A program made the translations under genes and the position numbers. Source: Archangium violaceum (GTDB lineage Bacteria; Myxococcota; Myxococcia; Myxococcales; Myxococcaceae). From it: a DNA stretch of 64,000 nt. Each line of letters starts with the position of its first letter. Position 1 is the stretch's first letter. The stretch spans positions 9,427,501 through 9,491,500 of the forward strand of contig NZ_CP069338.1 in NCBI RefSeq assembly GCF_016859125.1, in the 5' to 3' direction. The notes beneath the pieces were generated by a model, which was given only the letters and a program-made list of their open reading frames with translations, was not told where the DNA came from and searched no databases. Positions 25,115 through 35,907 of the stretch are shown here, in pieces.

Positions 25115-28100
25115 ATGCCCGCCAAAGACTCTCTCTCCGCCGCCGGCCTTGCTCAGGGAACGTTCGAGGTCGATGCGAACGGTCAGGCCACCTACAAGCT
25201 CCCGATCGATCTGCCACCAGGCATCGGCAACTTCCAGCCGAGCCTCGCACTCGTCTACAACCACCGCCAGCCCAATGGCCTCATGGGCGTGGGCTGGAGT
25301 CTCTCGGGCCTTTCGGCCATCACGCGGCTCAAGGCCACCTACGCGGTGGATGGCTTCAACGGCGCCGTCACCTACGGCCCGAACGACCGCTTCGCCCTGG
25401 ACGGCCAGCGCCTCATCAACGTGCAGGGCGACTACGGCTCCGCGGGCACCGTCTACAACACCGAGATGCAGAGCTGGAACTACGTGCTGGCGGGCGCGAC
25501 ACCGGAGGAGGGCTTCACCGTCTACGGCAAGTCGGGCGAGCTCCGCGCGTACGGCACGACGGCCAACAGCCGCATCCTCGCTCCCGGTAGCACCCACATC
25601 CGCGCCTGGGTGCTCGCCTCCGTGACGGACCGAGATGGCAACCGCGTCGAGTTCACCTACACGCTCTCTCCGGACGGCCAGAACGCCGACTCGGGCTCCT
25701 ATTTCATCCAGCGCATCGCCTACACGGTTCGAGACGACGGCACGCAGGCGAACCGCTTCGTCGACTTCACCTACGAGCAGCGCCCCGATCCGATCGAGGA
25801 CTACGTGGCTGGATATCCGGTCAATCTCTACTACCGCCTGACGTCCATCATGACGTCGGTGGGCGAAGACGAGACGGTCCGGACCCTCACGCTTGGCTAT
25901 CGCACCAGCTCCGCCACGCGGCTCAGCTGCTTGGAGTCGATCACCCTCACCGGCTCGAAGTCGGAAGGCTCACCGTCGCTTCCGCCGACGACGCTCGTCT
26001 GGCAGGACGTTGCCTCGCCGGGCTTCGACATCAACTCCTCCTCGACGCTGGATCAGCATCTCGGTCAGTCCGACATCCGCACGATGGATGTCAACGGCGA
26101 TGGGCGCACCGACCTCGTGCAGCTCTGGACCGACAAGGACGGCTCGTTGCACGCCACGACGTATCTGGCCACGCCGGGGAGTGATGGAACGACCTATGTT
26201 CGCGCCGCCGACACGAACCTCGGCTCGTTTCCCGATCCGCGCGAGATCCACCCCGTGGATCTCAACGGCGATGGGCGCACGGATCTCCTGATCGTCTACG
26301 CGAGCGGACCGAACAGCGACCTTCGCCTCGCGGCCTTCCTCTCGAATGGAACGTCGTTCGACGACGGCGGTATCTTCGAGACCGGCGACTCCTGGACCTC
26401 GAAACACATCCAGTTCTTTCCCATGGACGTCAATGGAGATGGGCGCACGGACCTGGTGGAGGCGTACGCGCACTACGACCCGAACCAGGGCGAGCTCCTC
26501 TACTTCCGCGCGTACCTCTCGAAGTTCGGTGATGCACCGGACGCCACGTTCACCGAGGGAATCGTCAGTCCGACGGACGACCCGGCGAACCCGGCCCGGG
26601 TGCTTGCGTTCTGGCCCATGGATGTCAACGGCGATGGGATGCTGGATCTCGTGCGCGTCTGGCAGGATGGCTCCGACCAGACCCTCGTCGCGACGGCGTA
26701 CCTGGGAGAGAGCAGCGGCATCGATGACGTCTCCTTCACGTCCTCGGTCAAGAGCAACCTGGGCACGCTCAATCTCACCAGCCAGATCGCCTTCCTCCCG
26801 GTCGACATCAACGGTGATGGTGTCCTGGATCTGCTGCAGATCTGGCGGGAGACAGGCAACTCCTCGACGACGCTGCACCTGACGACATTCCTGTGCAATG
26901 CGGCGGGGGCGTTCGTCCAGGGGCCTGACTCGGCCTTCCAGGACGAGACGATCGATCCGGACGGCTTCTTTCCCATGGACCTCGACGGGAGCGGCATCAC
27001 CGCCATCGTCAACAAGTGGATCTCCGGCGACAACCGCCTGATGTTCACCGCCTTCCGCGGCTCGCCGTCGGGTACCTACCGTGTGCTCGAGCCGTTCGAT
27101 GCTGGCGATGCCGGAACCACCGTCGTCAACGCGAAGTTCTACCCGTGCGACGTGAACGGCGATGGCAAGGCCGACCTGATGCGAGTCGGCACCGACGTGA
27201 ACCAGCAGCCCGTCGTCGTTCCGTACACCTCGTCGGGCGGTGCGGTGGATCTCGTGGCTGCCTTCACGAACTCACTGGGCGGCGTGGTCGAGATCGGCTA
27301 CGCGCCGCTCTCTGACTCCAGCGTCTATGGCCCGGGTGACCCGCTCACCTTCCCGGCGGGAGCGGGGGGGCGCTATCCCAATCCCTTGACGCCGACGCAG
27401 TACCCGGTCCAGGCGGTCATCGGCCGCGCGACCTACGTCGTATCTCGGTACACCCAGCGCAACGAGTCGTCCGCCAATCGCTTCGCCTACAGCACGACGA
27501 ATACCGTGACGTACGCCGGCGCGCAGCTCAACCTGCTGGGCCGCGGGTGGCAGGGGTTCAAGACCGTGACGAACCTGGCGCAGGACACCGGGCTCGTCAC
27601 GGTGGACACCTACAACCAGGACTTCCCCTATACGGGTACCAAGGCGTCCTCGCGTGTCGAGGCCAACGGCGCCTACTCGTCGGATCCACGTGTTCCGAAG
27701 GATCAGACGGTGCTGATGAGCGTCACGGCGCAGGAGTACACGGCGTATACCCGCGCCACGGGCGCCACGTCGCCCCATCCCATCGTCCATGAGACGCTGC
27801 GGACGTCCGTGCGGTGGGAGACGTGGAGCTACGGCACCTTCGACTACGCGCTCGCCCACACGTACAATTACGACGACTACGGCAACGAGACGCTCGATGC
27901 GACCCTGGGGTACGTCGACGCCGACGGGCAGCCGCTCAATCCCTCGGAGGCGGTGTACCAGCACCGGCAGTTCCAGAATGACCTCCTCAGTCCGGGCTGG
28001 GCGCTCGGTTACCTCCGCTACGCGAAGGAGAGCGCCAACGCCGAGGACCCGGACATCACCCGATTCCTGCCGGGCGACTACCACCTGCAGGTGTGCACGT

Positions 28101-31100
28101 ACGAGCCGTCGACGTACAACCTGCTCACGCAGGGCCAGTGGGATGACACGAACAATGCCTTTCTGACGGTCCGCTACGGCTACGACGCCTTCGGCAACAA
28201 GAAGACCGAGACGAAGCCCGGCGGCTTCGCCACGACGTACGACTATGACCCGGACTACCACACGTATGTGATGCGTACGACCACGCCGCCCAACCAGCAG
28301 GGTGTGGCGCTGGTCACAACGAGTGGCTACGACCCTCGCTACGGCGTCCAGGTCGCGAGCGGCGACGCGAACGGCGTCATCTTCGTCTCGAAGCTCGATG
28401 CCTTCGGGCGCAAGGAGCTGGGGCAGGGCCCGGTCCCCTCGGGCACACAGGGCGACGCGAATGGCGTCACATCGCTCGTCACGGGAACGGCCGACCTCCG
28501 CGCCACGTTCCAGAATGCCCCCGTCGTGACGACGCAGCTCACGCGGTACCTCGATGATGGCCAGGGTGGCATCTACACCGAGGTGCAGTCGCTCCAATCC
28601 TTCCCGACGACAGACGCGCGTGAGCTCGTCTGGAAGCAGAGCTATGTCGACGGCCGTGCGCGCTCACGCGAGGTGGTGCGCCAGACCGGGCAACAGGCCG
28701 GCAATGCCATCGTCCTGACCGACTACTCCCAGGACAAGCCGTCAGTGGAGAGCTTTCCCTTCTTCTCCTCGACGTCGGTCGTCTCCAGCGCCCCGTATTC
28801 GCTCCTCACCACCTATGACATCCTCGGCCGGCCCATCCAGCGCACGGTGCCCTCGGGTCCCGATGGCACGATGGCCTCGGTCACGACGTGGTTCTACGGA
28901 AGTGGTGGTGCCGTCACCATCACGAGTGCCTCCGGCTCGGACACGCCCTACGTCGAGGTACATACCCACCACTATTACAACGGCAAGGACACCGTGACCG
29001 CCGTCACCGTGGATCCAGACGGCGCGAACGCGACGACGGTGTTCACGTATGACGCGGTGGCGCGGCTCACCTCCGTGACGGATCCGCCCACCCCGACGAG
29101 CCCGAACGGTGTCAGCAACACCCTCGCCTACGACTCGCTCGACCGCCGCAAGTGGATGGACAATCCCGACCAGAATACGACCGGGGATTCGAGCATCAAG
29201 GCGATGACGTTCACCTATGACGCGGCGACGGGACTGCAGTCCGGCCAGACCGATGCAGCCCGGGCGACGACCTCGTACACCTATGACGGCCTCGGTCGCC
29301 TGCTCACCAAGACGCTCAGCGACTCGAGGACCTTCACCTATACCTACGACACCGGGACGAACGGAAACGGGCGGCTCGCGAAGGTCGTTGCGACGCAGGC
29401 CGACGGTACGGTGGAGTCGCAATACGACTTCGGGTACGACCCGTACGGCAACCTCAACGCCAATGTGCTGACCCTCGAGGGAGAGTCCTCCCCCTTTTCC
29501 ATCAGCAGCGTCTTCGATGCACAGAAGCGCGTGGTCCGTCAGACCTATCCCGACGCCACGACCCTGGAGCGCACCTACTCCTACGGCCAGTTCATCTCCG
29601 GGACACTCGACGGGGCTCGCACCGATTACCCGCTCGACGACTACAGCGCCTGGCAGAAGGCGGGCACGTCCGTCTACGGGCAGGGGCTCCTTCCCGGAAA
29701 CGGCGTCGTGACGAACTACACATTCAGTCCGCTCGGCCAGGTGGTGGGTGAGGTCGTCAATGCCGCCTCGGGCAGGGTGCTCGACCTCTCCTATACCTAC
29801 GATCCGCTCAATCAGTTGCTCTCGGTGACGGACAACAGCGATGGCAATCAATCGCAGTCATTCACCTATCTCAACCGCCGCCTCACGAGCGCGTCGGTCC
29901 CTGGCTTCACCGGCGGCTCCTACGCGTATGACGACTCCGGCAATCTCACCACGAAGGACGAGGTCATCTACACCTCGACGGCGCACTTCGTGTCGAGAGG
30001 CATTCGTCATGGCGAGCAGGTCTATTCGGCGACGCCTGACGCCTGTGGGCGTACGCGGTCCCGCACGTCGTACGGCGTGACGCTGGGCTTCGAATACGAC
30101 GGCCTCTCCTGCCTGCGAAAGGTGACGGCGGCCGACGGAAGCACGCTGCGCGAGATGTTGTCCGACCACGTGGGCCGGCTCCTCCGCCAGGTCGATGCGG
30201 ACGGCAACGTCACCCTGTTCATCGACCCCGCCTATCAGGTCTACCGGCCCAACGGGGGCCGCGACACCGTCACGAAATACCTCCTGGACGACCGGGGCAC
30301 AGCCGCTGCGATCACGAGCAGTGGCGTCGTCTACTTCCGGCGCGACTTCAAGGGGAGCAATACGCACGCCTTCGGTGCGGAGGCCACGGTCGTCACGCAG
30401 ATCGCCTACGGCGGCTACGGTGAGCGGCGGATCGTGAGTGGCACCGGCTTCGCTCCCGAGTACGAGCAGCGCCCCTTCGACACCGAGCTCGGCCTCTACT
30501 ACTTCGGTGCGCGCTACTACGATCCGGCCATCGGCCGGTTCCTGACGCCCGACTCGCAACCCGGTTCGGACTACCTCCTCCACCCGGATGCCTTCAACCG
30601 CTTCGCGTTCGAGCTGAACAACCCCATCAACCTCGTGGATCCGACGGGACACGCGGCCTGGGGCGCCGGTTTCGCGCTCGCCGTCCTGCTCTTCTTCGTC
30701 GGCGCGGCGGCCATCGTGCTCACCGGCGGGGCGGCGACACCGTGGGTCGTCGCTGCCGGGGCCATCATCGGGACAGGGCTTGTCGGCGCGGGGCTCAATG
30801 CGGGCATCTACTCCTACACGCACAAAGACGTTCATGGCTCTGCCTTCTGGAAGGGCTACGGCGTCAATGCCGGCGTCGGCTTCGCGGTCGGCGCCATCAC
30901 GGGCGGCCTGGCCACGGCGTTCAGCCCCGCCATCGACTTCGCCGCGAACGCGCTGGTGCAGAGAGGTCTTCAGTGGGCGACTTCACGGGGCATCCAGTTG
31001 CTGTCGGAAGAGGCTCTCGAGAAGACGCTCCAGTACACCGCGCGCGCGACCCTGTGGGCGGCGTTCGGGTCTGTCACCACGGGGGTTGGGGACATGTTCA

Positions 31101-31462
31101 CGCAGTTCATGTCGAATGTGGCCGAGAAGAAGGTCCTCGGAGAGGCCAATGTCTCGCTCTCGGATGGACTGGGGCGGGCGTTCCTCACCGGCTTTGGCTT
31201 CGGAGCCCTCGCGGGGGCGTTCCAGGGCATCGCCGACTCGGTGATGCTCAAGAAGACCTACGGGCCAGAGGAGCTCACGACCCAGCCAGTCGAGATGACG
31301 GGGGTGGGGAAGAGCGAAGCGACGCCCCTTCTCGGTGACATGGCGTCGGTCTACACGCTGAATATCTCGGTCCAGTCGACGATCAAGAGCCGCATCATCC
31401 TCTTCGGGCTCGGCGAAGGCTCGCTCATCGTCGATGCGGCCCTCGAAGCGAACGGATATTGA
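25115..31462 (+). CDS. Giant SpvB/TcdB-middle/RHS-repeat toxin-like protein
   Basis: 2115 residues, no classical signal peptide. Order: SpvB-type N-terminus (about 8-300), seven FG-GAP/VCBS-like repeats with D-x-N-G-D-G-x-x-D-L (about 325-690, one degenerate), a TcdB-middle-like segment (about 740-860, with the LLGRGWQGFK motif), RHS/YD repeats (about 910-1780), then the RHS core end RPFDTELGLYYFGARYYDP and GRFLTPDS (about 1787-1812). After DPTGHA (about 1842) a 270-residue C-terminal domain begins that is unlike the rest: several glycine/alanine-rich hydrophobic segments, then a mixed tail. This is the architecture of Tc-toxin B/C fusions, whose cocoon encloses a variable effector. No immunity gene follows. 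ATG 25115 has GGAAG upstream; GTG 25109 is possible. Confidence 0.82.
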   Translation: MPAKDSLSAAGLAQGTFEVDANGQATYKLPIDLPPGIGNFQPSLALVYNHRQPNGLMGVGWSLSGLSAITRLKATYAVDGFNGAVTYGPNDRFALDGQRLINVQGDYGSAGTVYNTEMQSWNYVLAGATPEEGFTVYGKSGELRAYGTTANSRILAPGSTHIRAWVLASVTDRDGNRVEFTYTLSPDGQNADSGSYFIQRIAYTVRDDGTQANRFVDFTYEQRPDPIEDYVAGYPVNLYYRLTSIMTSVGEDETVRTLTLGYRTSSATRLSCLESITLTGSKSEGSPSLPPTTLVWQDVASPGFDINSSSTLDQHLGQSDIRTMDVNGDGRTDLVQLWTDKDGSLHATTYLATPGSDGTTYVRAADTNLGSFPDPREIHPVDLNGDGRTDLLIVYASGPNSDLRLAAFLSNGTSFDDGGIFETGDSWTSKHIQFFPMDVNGDGRTDLVEAYAHYDPNQGELLYFRAYLSKFGDAPDATFTEGIVSPTDDPANPARVLAFWPMDVNGDGMLDLVRVWQDGSDQTLVATAYLGESSGIDDVSFTSSVKSNLGTLNLTSQIAFLPVDINGDGVLDLLQIWRETGNSSTTLHLTTFLCNAAGAFVQGPDSAFQDETIDPDGFFPMDLDGSGITAIVNKWISGDNRLMFTAFRGSPSGTYRVLEPFDAGDAGTTVVNAKFYPCDVNGDGKADLMRVGTDVNQQPVVVPYTSSGGAVDLVAAFTNSLGGVVEIGYAPLSDSSVYGPGDPLTFPAGAGGRYPNPLTPTQYPVQAVIGRATYVVSRYTQRNESSANRFAYSTTNTVTYAGAQLNLLGRGWQGFKTVTNLAQDTGLVTVDTYNQDFPYTGTKASSRVEANGAYSSDPRVPKDQTVLMSVTAQEYTAYTRATGATSPHPIVHETLRTSVRWETWSYGTFDYALAHTYNYDDYGNETLDATLGYVDADGQPLNPSEAVYQHRQFQNDLLSPGWALGYLRYAKESANAEDPDITRFLPGDYHLQVCTYEPSTYNLLTQGQWDDTNNAFLTVRYGYDAFGNKKTETKPGGFATTYDYDPDYHTYVMRTTTPPNQQGVALVTTSGYDPRYGVQVASGDANGVIFVSKLDAFGRKELGQGPVPSGTQGDANGVTSLVTGTADLRATFQNAPVVTTQLTRYLDDGQGGIYTEVQSLQSFPTTDARELVWKQSYVDGRARSREVVRQTGQQAGNAIVLTDYSQDKPSVESFPFFSSTSVVSSAPYSLLTTYDILGRPIQRTVPSGPDGTMASVTTWFYGSGGAVTITSASGSDTPYVEVHTHHYYNGKDTVTAVTVDPDGANATTVFTYDAVARLTSVTDPPTPTSPNGVSNTLAYDSLDRRKWMDNPDQNTTGDSSIKAMTFTYDAATGLQSGQTDAARATTSYTYDGLGRLLTKTLSDSRTFTYTYDTGTNGNGRLAKVVATQADGTVESQYDFGYDPYGNLNANVLTLEGESSPFSISSVFDAQKRVVRQTYPDATTLERTYSYGQFISGTLDGARTDYPLDDYSAWQKAGTSVYGQGLLPGNGVVTNYTFSPLGQVVGEVVNAASGRVLDLSYTYDPLNQLLSVTDNSDGNQSQSFTYLNRRLTSASVPGFTGGSYAYDDSGNLTTKDEVIYTSTAHFVSRGIRHGEQVYSATPDACGRTRSRTSYGVTLGFEYDGLSCLRKVTAADGSTLREMLSDHVGRLLRQVDADGNVTLFIDPAYQVYRPNGGRDTVTKYLLDDRGTAAAITSSGVVYFRRDFKGSNTHAFGAEATVVTQIAYGGYGERRIVSGTGFAPEYEQRPFDTELGLYYFGARYYDPAIGRFLTPDSQPGSDYLLHPDAFNRFAFELNNPINLVDPTGHAAWGAGFALAVLLFFVGAAAIVLTGGAATPWVVAAGAIIGTGLVGAGLNAGIYSYTHKDVHGSAFWKGYGVNAGVGFAVGAITGGLATAFSPAIDFAANALVQRGLQWATSRGIQLLSEEALEKTLQYTARATLWAAFGSVTTGVGDMFTQFMSNVAEKKVLGEANVSLSDGLGRAFLTGFGFGALAGAFQGIADSVMLKKTYGPEELTTQPVEMTGVGKSEATPLLGDMASVYTLNISVQSTIKSRIILFGLGEGSLIVDAALEANGY

Positions 31463-31526
31463 GCAACGTCCGCACCCTCTGGGCGGATATCTCGGGGAGA
31501 TGACTCGCACAGTGGGCCGGAGCGCC

Positions 31527-31554
31527 AGGGGCACACCCGGGTGGGTGTGCCCCT
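31527..31554. terminator. Bidirectional terminator between convergent RHS and chitinase genes
   Basis: AGGGGCACACCC (31527-31538) and GGGTGTGCCCCT (31543-31554) form a perfect 12-bp stem with a GGGT loop in the 115-base gap between the two converging genes. No T-run, as is common in this window. Confidence 0.65.
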
Positions 31555-31577
31555 CATCCGCGCCGCAAGCGCGGTGA

Positions 31578-33962
31578 CTACTTGATGTTCTGGTTGAGCT
31601 GCGCGCACTCCGCGGCGGAGACGTTCTCACCGCAGACCGCGATCTGGTCCTGCGGCCTCGCGTCCGACTGGTTGCTCACCAGCGCGTTGCCGAGCACGTG
31701 GTTGAGCGCGTTGAGGTTGTAGCCGTTGTCCTGCTCCATCTGCCAACCGAACACCCCGGCCAGGCCGTTCGCCTTCGCGTAGGAGGCCTTCAGCGCCACG
31801 GTGCGAGGCGTCTCGATGGTGATGAACGAGCCGATCGGGTTGACCAGGTAGTCCGCGTTGGAGGCCTTGTCCGTGTAGAGGCGGTAGCCGTTCTTGGGCT
31901 TCAGGTCCTTGTCGAGGAAGTTCTGGTACAGATCATAGCCCTCCACCACGCCGGCCTCCCACGAGCCGACACCGGCGATGCCCAGCACGAGCCCGACGCC
32001 GGTGGCGCTCAGGTTGCCGAAGGTGGAGCTCCCCTTCAGGCCGTTGGTGTACTCGGTGATGTCACCGACGTTGATGGCCTTGGCGCGGTGGTAGTTGGCG
32101 ATGCCAATCATGATCTTGTTCGCCGGCGCTCCCTCTTCCCTCAGCGTCCGGACCGCCGCGTCCACGGAGAAGGGCGCGATGTTCCCCTGGGCATCCTTGT
32201 AGTTGGGATTGGTGAAGAGCGGCGTGTGGTGGGTGAACGCGCGCTCCCAGGAACCGGAGAAGTCGTACGTCATCAGGTACAGGCGGTCGAGGTACTTGCT
32301 CGTCTCCGCCCAGTTGATGAGCTTCAGCTTGCTCGGGACCGCCGAGATGGCGCTGGAGAGGCGGTACTGCTTGCCGGTCTTCTTGCCCAGCCAGTCCATG
32401 CCGGCGCGTAGCTCCTTCAGCAACTGCAGGTAGTTCTGCGGGTCGTCCGGGCGGGACATACCGGGCACCGCGCCGTCGGTGCCCGGGTACTCCCAGTCGA
32501 TGTCGATGCCATCGAAGTCGAACTGCTCCAGGAAGCGGACCACCGAGTCCACGAACGCCTTGCGCCGCGTCGGATCATGCGCCATCCACGGGAAGCCCTC
32601 GCTCAGGGTCCACCCGCCGACCGACAGGTCCAGCTTCAGGTGCGGATTCTCCTGACGCAGCTTGTAGAGGACACCGAACACGCCCGCCACGTCCTTCGGG
32701 TCCAGATCATACATGGGCTCCGTGCCCGTCACCTTGCCTCCGCTCTGGCCCGGCTGGATGCGGACGAAGGCCGCCTCGAAGTCCGCGACGGCCATCGCGC
32801 CGTCCGGCAGGTTGCTCTGCTTGCACGTTCGATTGACCGCCGCGGGCGCGGTGGTGGGGAAGCCCGGGTCCTGCGTGTTCTTCGCGGCCGGGTAGCAGAT
32901 GCCAGCGAACCCGTAGACGAGCCGGTGCACGTTCTTCACCGGCAGCTTGTTGAAGTCGAAGCGACGGCCATAGATGGCCCAGTCCCCGAGGTACTCGACG
33001 ATCTCCTGTCCGGCGCTCAGCTGATACACGTTGTGCTGGAGTGGCAGCGTCCCGGGAGGAAGCTTGGAGACGCGCCCACCCGTGTCCGCGTCGAAGCCGG
33101 GGTGATTGCCACCCGGGTCCGTCGAGGGGTCGATCCCGCCGCGAGTGCCGCCGGTGCCGGTGCCGGAGACCGGATGGGCCGCGCTGATGGGCCCAGAAGG
33201 CAGGGTGCTGCCCGCGCGCGGGTTGCCCGTCACCACCGACGGCTGGCCGTAGTCGATGTTGTTGGGGATGGCCACCGGGCACAGGTTGTCATCCGGAACG
33301 CCGACGAGCTCCCACATGTTGTAGATGGTGTCGTCGGGCCTGATTCCATGCACGTCGGCGAGGGCGCGATAGGCCCTGCCGTTGTATCCGACGATCTTCC
33401 CCTTCGCATAAATCCGGGTGGCCACCCACGCGGGTGCGCAGAACGGCGTCGTGGGGCCGCCACCGCCGCCCGTGTCGGTCGGCGCCACCTTCCACAGTGT
33501 GGAGGCGTTGGGCGGCTCCCAGCCCGCCGCGGAGGTGTGGGAGAAGATGCACTGGTACTTCACGCCATTGTAGGAAACGACGTCGCCCACCGAGTACCGC
33601 GTGTTGGCGGCCCAGGGCGCGGCCGTGTCGGTGCCAGCGTCCGTGCCGCCACCCACGCCTCCGTCGGAGCCTCCTCCACCGCCATCGCAGCTCCCTCCTG
33701 GCTGCCAGAGCGAGGCCGTGTCCCTGGGGTTCCAGTTGGTCCCGGGCTGGGCGGTGTGGGCCACCCGTGCGGTGTACGTCGCTCCCTGGTAGGTCACCAC
33801 CTGGCCGGCCGTGTAGCTCGCGCCTTCGGTCCACTCGGAGCAGGCCGCCAGCAGCGAGCTCTTGTTCTCCGCCAGCGGGGTGGCGTCATGCTCACCGCAA
33901 GCAGTTCCCAGGAACAGGATGGCCGCCACCGTGGCGGACAGACCCAATGCACCACGTCGCAT
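31578..33962 (-). CDS. GH18 chitinase lipoprotein with three chitin-binding domains
   Basis: 794 residues. Signal with lipobox GTAC, then three carbohydrate-binding modules of the CBM5/12 type (each with the aromatic pattern W-x-x-Y-x-x-G-x-x-V-x-Y-x-G-x-x-Y and a closing W), spaced by Gly/Thr linkers. The GH18 barrel spans about 335-770; the catalytic motif DGIDIDWE lies at 484-491 with Glu491 as proton donor, and LDLSVGGW is the preceding conserved strand. Retaining chitinase acting outside the cell. GGAGG before ATG 33962 fixes the start. With the LysM-GH19 and GH92 proteins it forms a set aimed at fungal or insect polymers. Confidence 0.9.
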   Translation of the reverse strand: MRRGALGLSATVAAILFLGTACGEHDATPLAENKSSLLAACSEWTEGASYTAGQVVTYQGATYTARVAHTAQPGTNWNPRDTASLWQPGGSCDGGGGGSDGGVGGGTDAGTDTAAPWAANTRYSVGDVVSYNGVKYQCIFSHTSAAGWEPPNASTLWKVAPTDTGGGGGPTTPFCAPAWVATRIYAKGKIVGYNGRAYRALADVHGIRPDDTIYNMWELVGVPDDNLCPVAIPNNIDYGQPSVVTGNPRAGSTLPSGPISAAHPVSGTGTGGTRGGIDPSTDPGGNHPGFDADTGGRVSKLPPGTLPLQHNVYQLSAGQEIVEYLGDWAIYGRRFDFNKLPVKNVHRLVYGFAGICYPAAKNTQDPGFPTTAPAAVNRTCKQSNLPDGAMAVADFEAAFVRIQPGQSGGKVTGTEPMYDLDPKDVAGVFGVLYKLRQENPHLKLDLSVGGWTLSEGFPWMAHDPTRRKAFVDSVVRFLEQFDFDGIDIDWEYPGTDGAVPGMSRPDDPQNYLQLLKELRAGMDWLGKKTGKQYRLSSAISAVPSKLKLINWAETSKYLDRLYLMTYDFSGSWERAFTHHTPLFTNPNYKDAQGNIAPFSVDAAVRTLREEGAPANKIMIGIANYHRAKAINVGDITEYTNGLKGSSTFGNLSATGVGLVLGIAGVGSWEAGVVEGYDLYQNFLDKDLKPKNGYRLYTDKASNADYLVNPIGSFITIETPRTVALKASYAKANGLAGVFGWQMEQDNGYNLNALNHVLGNALVSNQSDARPQDQIAVCGENVSAAECAQLNQNIK

Positions 33963-34135
33963 AACGCCTCCAAAATGCACGAGAAGGAGGAGGCGAGAGG
34001 CCTTCTCCACGCCCCCTGGATGCCTGGTCGGGCAGGGTTCATCGAGCCGCGCCGCCAGGTTCATGCAGGCGTTATGGAGACCGGAGGCCCATTTTTCGGG
34101 TCATCGCGCGGGCGGACGCGTCACCCGGCCCCGTC

Positions 34136-34386
34136 TCACCCCGCGCAGGGGAGGATGCGGAGGATCTTGATCTTCGTCGCGCTGCTGCCCGGTGCGGCGA
34201 AGGCTACGCTGCCGTCCGGGAAGGCCACGAAGTCCTGATAGCGATTGCCCTGTAGGTGGGGGCGAACGCGATCCGGTTGCTGTTGTCGGTCTTGCAGATG
34301 GAGACGAACTTGCGAGCCGCCGGATCCCAGATGAGCCGCTCATAACCGCTGTGGCTGCAACCCCAATGATGGGACGCCAGCTCGAC
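34136..34386 (-). pseudogene. Frameshifted C-terminal remnant of a secreted-protein gene
   Basis: One frame encodes HHWGCSHSGYERLIWDPAAR and ends protein-like at about 34252; a second frame continues with NRYQDFVAFPDGSVAFAAPG and SSATKIKILRILPCAG to a TGA at 34136. The two halves fit together as one C-terminal domain with a frameshift between. The family appears to be a myxobacterial beta-propeller-like secreted protein that I cannot name. No start or N-terminus is left. Confidence 0.5.
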
Positions 34387-34402
34387 TGGGGATCGAGCTG
34401 GC
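34376..34402 (-). terminator. Hairpin 28 bases after the DAHP synthase stop
   Basis: GCCAGCTCGA (34376-34385) and TCGAGCTGGC (34393-34402) form a perfect 10-bp stem with a 7-base loop on the exit side of the leftward DAHP synthase gene. No T-run. Confidence 0.5.
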
Positions 34403-34430
34403 TTGCATCCGGGGTCCGCGCTCCCCCGGC

Positions 34431-35798
<1,368 letters not shown>

Positions 35799-35829
35799 AC
35801 AGGGGTAGGAATATCACACCCGGGGCATG

Positions 35830-35843
35830 ACCCGTGCACGGGT
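35830..35843. promoter_or_regulatory. 14-bp palindrome upstream of the DAHP synthase gene
   Basis: ACCCGTGCACGGGT is a perfect 14-bp palindrome 32 bases before the DAHP synthase ATG, in the likely promoter region. Candidate regulator site; no regulator gene is adjacent. Confidence 0.4.
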
Positions 35844-35864
35844 ATCGATGCATCCCGTCGGAAG

Positions 35865-35890
35865 CCTGCTCGGAACCGGGTCCGAGCAGG
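35865..35890 (-). terminator. Hairpin after the beta-helix lipoprotein gene
   Basis: CCTGCTCGGA (35865-35874) and TCCGAGCAGG (35881-35890) form a perfect 10-bp stem with a 6-base loop, 17 bases past the stop of the leftward gene. Confidence 0.55.
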
Positions 35891-35907
35891 AATACTTGAT
35901 GCTTGGG

